From positions 1 to 10,141 of the forward strand of contig CALKMT010000122.1 of assembly GCA_938091715.1 (NCBI GenBank): 10,141 nucleotides of DNA. The letters are read 5' to 3'. This stretch comes from an uncultured Litorivicinus sp. Lineage in GTDB: Bacteria > Pseudomonadota > Gammaproteobacteria > Pseudomonadales > Litorivicinaceae. Shown piece after piece: positions 6,330 to 10,141 of the stretch. The notes under the pieces were generated by a model. It ran no database searches. It worked only from the letters and a program-made list of their open reading frames with translations, and was not told the DNA's origin. A program made the position numbers and the translations under genes. Positions within the stretch are counted from its first letter, which is position 1. The number at the start of each line of letters is the position of its first letter.

Positions 6330-7685
6330 CTATATGCGATTCCAACGCGTCCCCTCTCGGGAATCCTCAATTTCGACGCCCTGCTCTGCCAAACCCTGAC
6401 GGATCTCGTCGGCCCGAGCAAAGTCTTTGCTCTGTTTGGCAGCGGTCCGCTCGGCCACCAAGGCATCGATTTCTGCATCACTTAGTGTCGCTTGACCCCG
6501 CACCTTGGCCGAGAACTCTGCCGGCGACTGGGCAAACAGGTTGAACACCCGCCCGACGTGTTGGATGAAACCCGCGGCCGCGGAATCGCCATTGGAATTA
6601 AGCTGACGAACCGCCTCAAACACCAGGCTTAATGCACCGGGCGTATTGAAATCATCCTGCATCGCGGCATTGAATCGATCCAGCAAGTCTCTGTCAGGCT
6701 CGGCCGCCGGTGCGTCGCGCAGGGCGCGATAAATGCGGGTCAGGCTGTCCGCCGCTTGCTGCAGGCCCGAGTCGCTGTAATTGATGTGCCCTCGGTATTG
6801 GGAACTGAGCAAAAAGAACCGCACGACCTCGGGGTCGTATTCCTTTAACACCTCGCGAATGGTGAAGAAGTTGCCCAAGGACTTAGACATTTTTTCATTG
6901 TCGACCCGCACCGCGCCGGCATGCATCCAATAATGCGCATAGGGTTGGCAGGTCGCCGCCTCGCTTTGAGCAATCTCGTTTTCATGGTGGGGGAATTTCA
7001 GATCCGGCCCACCTCCATGAATGTCAAAGGTTTCACCCAGTGCCTTCATGCTCATGGCGCTGCATTCAATATGCCAACCAGGACGCCCGGCGCCCCAGGG
7101 CGAAGGCCACGCCGCCTCCCCGTCTTTGGATTGCTTCCACAGCACGAAATCCGCCGGCGACTCTTTGTCAGCGGCCACATCAACCCGCGCCCCGGCCAAC
7201 ATATCGTCCAAGTTCCGATTGTTTAGCTTTCCATACTCTTTATAGGCAGACACTCGGAAGTAGACGTCCCCGCCCTGCCCTTGATAAGCAGCGCCCTCGC
7301 GTTCTAGGCGCTGAATCAGCCCGATGATGTCAGCAATATGCCCGGTGGCCCGGGGCTCAGCGGTCGGCGGCTGACAGCCCAAACGATCCAGATCTTCGTG
7401 CATCGCCTGGATAAACTCATCGGTCAGTTGCTCAAAGGGCAGGTTGCGCTCGGCGGCACGGGCAAAGATTTTGTCGTCCACGTCCGTAATGTTTCGCACG
7501 TACGTCACGTCCAGCCCCTGCGACCGCAAATAGCGCACGATCACGTCAAAAGCGATCATGACCCGCGCATGGCCGATGTGGCAGTAATCGTAGACGGTGA
7601 TGCCGCATACATACATGCCGACTTTGCCTGGCACCATGGGAGAGAAGGCTCGTTTTTGGCCAGCTAAGGTATCAAATATCTGCAT
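6330..7685 (-). CDS. cysS: Cysteinyl-tRNA synthetase
   Basis: This class I synthetase charges tRNA-Cys with cysteine in the cytoplasm. From ATG 7685 it has 451 residues (E. coli 461). Numbered from this ATG, it shows the HIGH motif at 36-39, KMSKS at 265-269, and the zinc ligands C27, C208, H233 and E237 (YVCG, HIECSAM, PHHENE), each within one residue of E. coli. It ends GTRWNRI. A TTG codon at 7706 would add 7 residues. I prefer ATG because the N-terminus MQIFDTL matches the family and the likely transcription start (near 7708) is almost on the TTG. Neither start has a clear ribosome site. The gene diverges from ppiB, and tRNA-Pro lies just downstream. Confidence 0.97.
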   Translation of the reverse strand: MQIFDTLAGQKRAFSPMVPGKVGMYVCGITVYDYCHIGHARVMIAFDVIVRYLRSQGLDVTYVRNITDVDDKIFARAAERNLPFEQLTDEFIQAMHEDLDRLGCQPPTAEPRATGHIADIIGLIQRLEREGAAYQGQGGDVYFRVSAYKEYGKLNNRNLDDMLAGARVDVAADKESPADFVLWKQSKDGEAAWPSPWGAGRPGWHIECSAMSMKALGETFDIHGGGPDLKFPHHENEIAQSEAATCQPYAHYWMHAGAVRVDNEKMSKSLGNFFTIREVLKEYDPEVVRFFLLSSQYRGHINYSDSGLQQAADSLTRIYRALRDAPAAEPDRDLLDRFNAAMQDDFNTPGALSLVFEAVRQLNSNGDSAAAGFIQHVGRVFNLFAQSPAEFSAKVRGQATLSDAEIDALVAERTAAKQSKDFARADEIRQGLAEQGVEIEDSREGTRWNRI

Positions 7686-7713
7686 CGGGTCTGCGGTTCT
7701 ACTCAAAAGCGCG

Positions 7714-7720
7714 TATGATA
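7714..7720. promoter_or_regulatory. Shared -10 region of divergent cysS and ppiB promoters
   Basis: The heptamer TATGATA gives TATGAT on the plus strand (7714-7719) and TATCAT on the minus strand (7720-7715), each 5 of 6 to the sigma70 -10. They would start ppiB and cysS transcripts respectively from overlapping promoters. No convincing -35 element is seen on either side, so strength may depend on other factors. The whole divergent gap from ATG 7685 to ATG 7752 is 66 bases. Confidence 0.5.
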
Positions 7721-7751
7721 GCGCCTCTTTTGATTAACGGGAGCCTTTTGA

Positions 7752-8246
7752 ATGATTCAGCTGACCACTAGCATGGGCGTTATCAAGCTCGAACTCGCTA
7801 TGGATCAGGTGCCCAACACCTGCGAAAACTTTAAGTCCTACGTGGAAAGCGGTCACTTTGACGGCACTCTGTTTCACCGCGTTATCCCTGGCTTCATGGT
7901 TCAAGGCGGCGGTTTCGACGCGTCATTTGAGCAAAAGCCCACCCAGGCACCGATCGAAAATGAAGCCTCTAAAGGGCTGAAGAACGATCGCGGCACCATC
8001 GCCATGGCACGCACCATGGAGCCGCACAGTGCGACCAGTCAGTTCTTTTTGAACGTGGTGGACAATGAATTCTTGAACTTCACCTCTGAGACCATGCAGG
8101 GCTGGGGCTACTGTGCGTTCGGTACAGTTACCGAGGGCATGGACGTCGTGGATGCCATCGTTGGCGTCGAGACAGGCCGCCGTGGACCCCACGCAGACGT
8201 TCCGGTCGAGGACGTTGTGATTGAAAAGGCCGAATGGATCGGCTGA
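7752..8246 (+). CDS. ppiB: Cytoplasmic cyclophilin-type peptidyl-prolyl cis-trans isomerase
   Basis: This enzyme speeds cis-trans isomerisation of Xaa-Pro bonds during folding. The 164 residues equal the length of E. coli PpiB and form a single cyclophilin domain. The catalytic Arg43 sits in FHRVIPGFMVQGGG (41-54), followed by the family motifs GTIAMART and TSQFFLNV. There is no signal peptide, so it is the cytoplasmic form (PpiB rather than PpiA). GGGAG lies 8 bases before ATG 7752. Its last 13 bases overlap the start of lpxH, so the two are co-transcribed and probably translationally coupled. Confidence 0.97.
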   Translation: MIQLTTSMGVIKLELAMDQVPNTCENFKSYVESGHFDGTLFHRVIPGFMVQGGGFDASFEQKPTQAPIENEASKGLKNDRGTIAMARTMEPHSATSQFFLNVVDNEFLNFTSETMQGWGYCAFGTVTEGMDVVDAIVGVETGRRGPHADVPVEDVVIEKAEWIG

Positions 8247-8932
8247 TCACCCTAGGCCTGTCTGATCTTCATATTGGACAGGCCGCTTGTCCCATCAGCG
8301 ACAACTTCTTTGCGCTGCTTGCCCAGTACCGTCATCAGGTCGACACGCTCATCATCGCCGGGGATTTGTTTGACGTTTGGATCGGCAACGATGTCGTAAC
8401 GGACTTTCAATGGTCCGTTGCCGACGCAATTTGTCAGCTTGACCCTCAGCAGGCCTTTTTTATACCGGGCAATCGCGATTTTTTAATCAGTCAGAAATTT
8501 GCCCGGCGGGCCGGCTTTACTGTGGTTGAGCAGTTAGATCATCAGGGGCGGCTGTGGACCCACGGCGATGAGTATTGCTTGGATGACCAGCCCTACCAGG
8601 ACTGGCGACGCCTGTGCCGCTCGCCGGAATTCAAAGCAGATTTCCTGTCCAAACCCGCCGAACAGCGTCAGGCCATGGCCAACCAAGCCCGAGAAACCAG
8701 CCAACGTCAGGGTGCGCACACCGAATCCGCCATTGCGGACATTGCGGTTCGGGCATTACCCCCCTGCAATACCGTGCACGGTCATACCCATCGACCTGCA
8801 ATCCATCGCCAGGATTCTACCCGCGTGGTGCTCGGCGACTGGCGTCCAGATGCTTGGGTGTGGATTGAAGATGACCAGGGCGCCGCGTTAGCGCACTGGA
8901 ACCACGGATGGGACCAGCGCTTAGCGGTCTAA
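8234..8932 (+). CDS. lpxH: UDP-2,3-diacylglucosamine diphosphatase LpxH
   Basis: LpxH hydrolyses UDP-2,3-diacylglucosamine to lipid X and UMP in lipid A synthesis, at the inner face of the cytoplasmic membrane. The product has 232 residues (E. coli 240). The calcineurin-type metal ligands are all present: D11 and H13 (SDLH), D44 (GDLFDVW), N80 (GNRDF), H110 (HGDE), and H182 and H184 (HGHTHRPAIH). The stretch between HGD and HGHTH is about 9 residues shorter than in E. coli, in the lipid-binding helical cap. The start at 8234 has AAGG just upstream and overlaps ppiB by 13 bases. The stop overlaps the miaE stop on the other strand. A different metallophosphatase is conceivable, but the GNRDF and HGHTHRP signatures favour LpxH. 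Confidence 0.88.
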   Translation: MDRLITLGLSDLHIGQAACPISDNFFALLAQYRHQVDTLIIAGDLFDVWIGNDVVTDFQWSVADAICQLDPQQAFFIPGNRDFLISQKFARRAGFTVVEQLDHQGRLWTHGDEYCLDDQPYQDWRRLCRSPEFKADFLSKPAEQRQAMANQARETSQRQGAHTESAIADIAVRALPPCNTVHGHTHRPAIHRQDSTRVVLGDWRPDAWVWIEDDQGAALAHWNHGWDQRLAV

Positions 8933-9576
8933 GCCGGGACTGCCTCGGTCAAAGGGCCCGAATGAAAGCGAAACGCTGAATCCGACTCGCTGATCAACGA
9001 CGCTTCAACTGCGAACAGATCCTTTAACCGCTGATCCACAATTTCTGGGCTGCTACGCTCGACCGCCAAACTCAAATAGTCCTCAAAGTGTCGGCCTTCT
9101 GCGCGTAACAATGAGCGGTAGTACTTGGCCAGCTCTGGGTCTTGTGGCTCGATGTAGGGCGCCAAGGCATGAAATCGCTCGCAACTGCGCGCCTCAACAA
9201 TCGCCCCGACCAGCAAGGTATCCACCAACCGGTCCGGTTCCTGAGCGCGGCACTCTGCTCGCAGACCGGCCGCGTAACGACTGGCGGTCAGCTCGGTATA
9301 AGCGATGCCCCGAGCACGCATAAAACCGCACACCTGCTCAAAGTGCAGCAACTCCTCCCGGGCCAACTGGGACATTTTCTGCAGCAAGTCCACCTGATCG
9401 GTGTGTCGCCAGATCAGGCTCATGGCCGTCGCCGCGGCCTTCTTTTCACAGTTGGCATGGTCAATCAACAAAATCGCCCGATGCTCAGGCAGACAGGCCT
9501 GCTCTAGCCACTGCGCGGGGGTTGAGCAGGGCAAAAACTCATGGATACGGGCGACAATTTGCTGCTCACGATTCAT
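8929..9576 (-). CDS. miaE: tRNA 2-(methylthio)-N6-isopentenyladenosine-37 hydroxylase MiaE
   Basis: MiaE uses a non-haem diiron centre and oxygen to hydroxylate the isopentenyl group of ms2i6A at position 37 of UNN-reading tRNAs, giving ms2io6A. The 215-residue product has the six diiron ligands of this ferritin-like family: E44 (NCEKKA), E75 and H78 (EELLHFEQV), E128 (VEARSCERF), and E160 and H163 (EGRHFEDYL). No signal peptide or membrane segment is seen. It starts 3 bases after the stop of the upstream GNAT gene, and no good ribosome site precedes ATG 9576, so translation is probably coupled. It converges on lpxH with overlapping stop codons. The upstream enzymes MiaA and MiaB are not in the window. 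Confidence 0.95.
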   Translation of the reverse strand: MNREQQIVARIHEFLPCSTPAQWLEQACLPEHRAILLIDHANCEKKAAATAMSLIWRHTDQVDLLQKMSQLAREELLHFEQVCGFMRARGIAYTELTASRYAAGLRAECRAQEPDRLVDTLLVGAIVEARSCERFHALAPYIEPQDPELAKYYRSLLRAEGRHFEDYLSLAVERSSPEIVDQRLKDLFAVEASLISESDSAFRFHSGPLTEAVPA

Positions 9577-9579
9577 TGG

Positions 9580-10140
9580 TTACGAGGCCTTAAAAAAGAA
9601 AGTTTCCCGGGTGCCGCGAAAGTCTAGCTCACCGACCGGTTGAAAACCCAGGCCCCGATAAAACGCTTGGGCTTGTCCCGCGCCGCTGCCGAGGGCGATT
9701 CCACTGGATTCGGGCATGTCACAGGACAACGACCAGGCGTGCTCAAGTAAGCGACGGCCATATCCTTGACCCTGAAATTCACGCAACACGCCTACCAGGG
9801 GCATAAAACACCATTCGCTGGCGGGCATCGATGCTTTGAGAGCGGATTGATAACGCAGATAGCGCACCGCCCCCCGGACACCCACCGTGGACAGCAAGGC
9901 CAGTTGGGAACGCGCCGAGAACCGTTGAAGCCGATGCGCGCCAGGGGCGCAAAACAACGCCGCACCAATCACTCGCCCCTCATGAATCAGGGCCAACAGG
10001 CTTTGATTATCGTCCAAGTGAAAGCGCGTGTACTCGCGCACGAAGGCTCGCAGGCGTTGCTGAAAACGGGGGCGATGCCCGGCAAACAAACCATTGAACG
10101 TCCGCTCCAAAGCGTAGGCATCCGTCAAAACGGACACCAC
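9580..10140 (-). CDS. GNAT-family N-acetyltransferase (5' end at window edge)
   Basis: The product resembles GCN5-related acetyltransferases, which move an acetyl group from acetyl-CoA to an amine. The substrate is unknown. The acetyl-CoA binding motif is clear: PLVGVLREFQGQGYGRRLL, with Q123-G-Q-G-Y-G128 as the pyrophosphate loop. The C-terminal AFYRGLGFQPVG is the usual GNAT end motif. Residues 22-110 hold an arginine-rich half typical of the substrate side and give no family name. The frame is open to the right edge; GTG at 10140 or 10137 could start it, but the true start may lie outside the window. It ends 3 bases before miaE, so the two are probably one transcript, with the promoter outside the window. 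Confidence 0.85.
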   Translation of the reverse strand: MVSVLTDAYALERTFNGLFAGHRPRFQQRLRAFVREYTRFHLDDNQSLLALIHEGRVIGAALFCAPGAHRLQRFSARSQLALLSTVGVRGAVRYLRYQSALKASMPASEWCFMPLVGVLREFQGQGYGRRLLEHAWSLSCDMPESSGIALGSGAGQAQAFYRGLGFQPVGELDFRGTRETFFFKAS

Positions 10141-10141
10141 C

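Noticed and set aside
6317..6330. GGCCT-loop-AGGCC hairpin at the cysS stop as a terminator
   Set aside because: The stem is only 5 bp and no T-tract follows, so readthrough into tRNA-Pro remains likely.
7686..7706. TTG start for cysS, 7 codons upstream
   Set aside because: There is no ribosome site, it nearly coincides with the predicted transcription start, and the added residues do not belong to the family N-terminus. It is not fully excluded.

Overview
The window is a stretch of core chromosome from a gammaproteobacterium, most like the Pseudomonadales/Oceanospirillales group. This placement rests on the tig-clpP-clpX-lon order, the nearby cysS/ppiB/lpxH genes, and miaE, a tRNA hydroxylase known from Gammaproteobacteria. 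No genus can be named from the sequence. The DNA is moderately GC-rich and composition looks even throughout. I see no transposase, integrase, phage gene, CRISPR array or genomic-island boundary.

Left part (1-5652, all minus strand): a cytoplasmic protein-quality-control block. It is transcribed right to left as tig (trigger factor), clpP (protease), clpX (unfoldase) and lon (ATP-dependent protease). Lon is cut by the left edge after about 737 codons. tig and clpX both start with GTG. The tig-clpP and clpP-clpX gaps each hold a hairpin. A UUCG-tetraloop terminator closes the operon before lon, and lon has its own heat-shock-like promoter candidate.

Middle (5773-6288): four tRNA genes on the minus strand, in transcription order Pro(UGG), Arg(UCU), His(GUG), Leu(UAG). 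Arg-His-Leu has a good sigma70-type promoter with a GC-rich discriminator. No terminator is visible between tRNA-Leu and tig, so readthrough into tig is possible in addition to tig's own promoter.

Right part (6330-10141): cysS (minus) diverges from ppiB-lpxH (plus), and the two units share an AT-rich -10 region. lpxH then converges on a minus-strand pair, a GNAT-family protein followed by miaE, with stop codons overlapping on opposite strands. The shared themes are translation (cysS, tRNAs, miaE), folding (tig, ppiB), proteolysis (clpP, clpX, lon) and lipid A synthesis (lpxH).

I do not see a new multi-gene system here. The points worth a second look are small: the intergenic hairpins in the clp operon, the candidate lon promoter with an overlapping inverted repeat, the shared cysS/ppiB promoter core, the uncharacterised GNAT coupled to miaE, and a lysine in place of the usual asparagine in a conserved ClpP motif.
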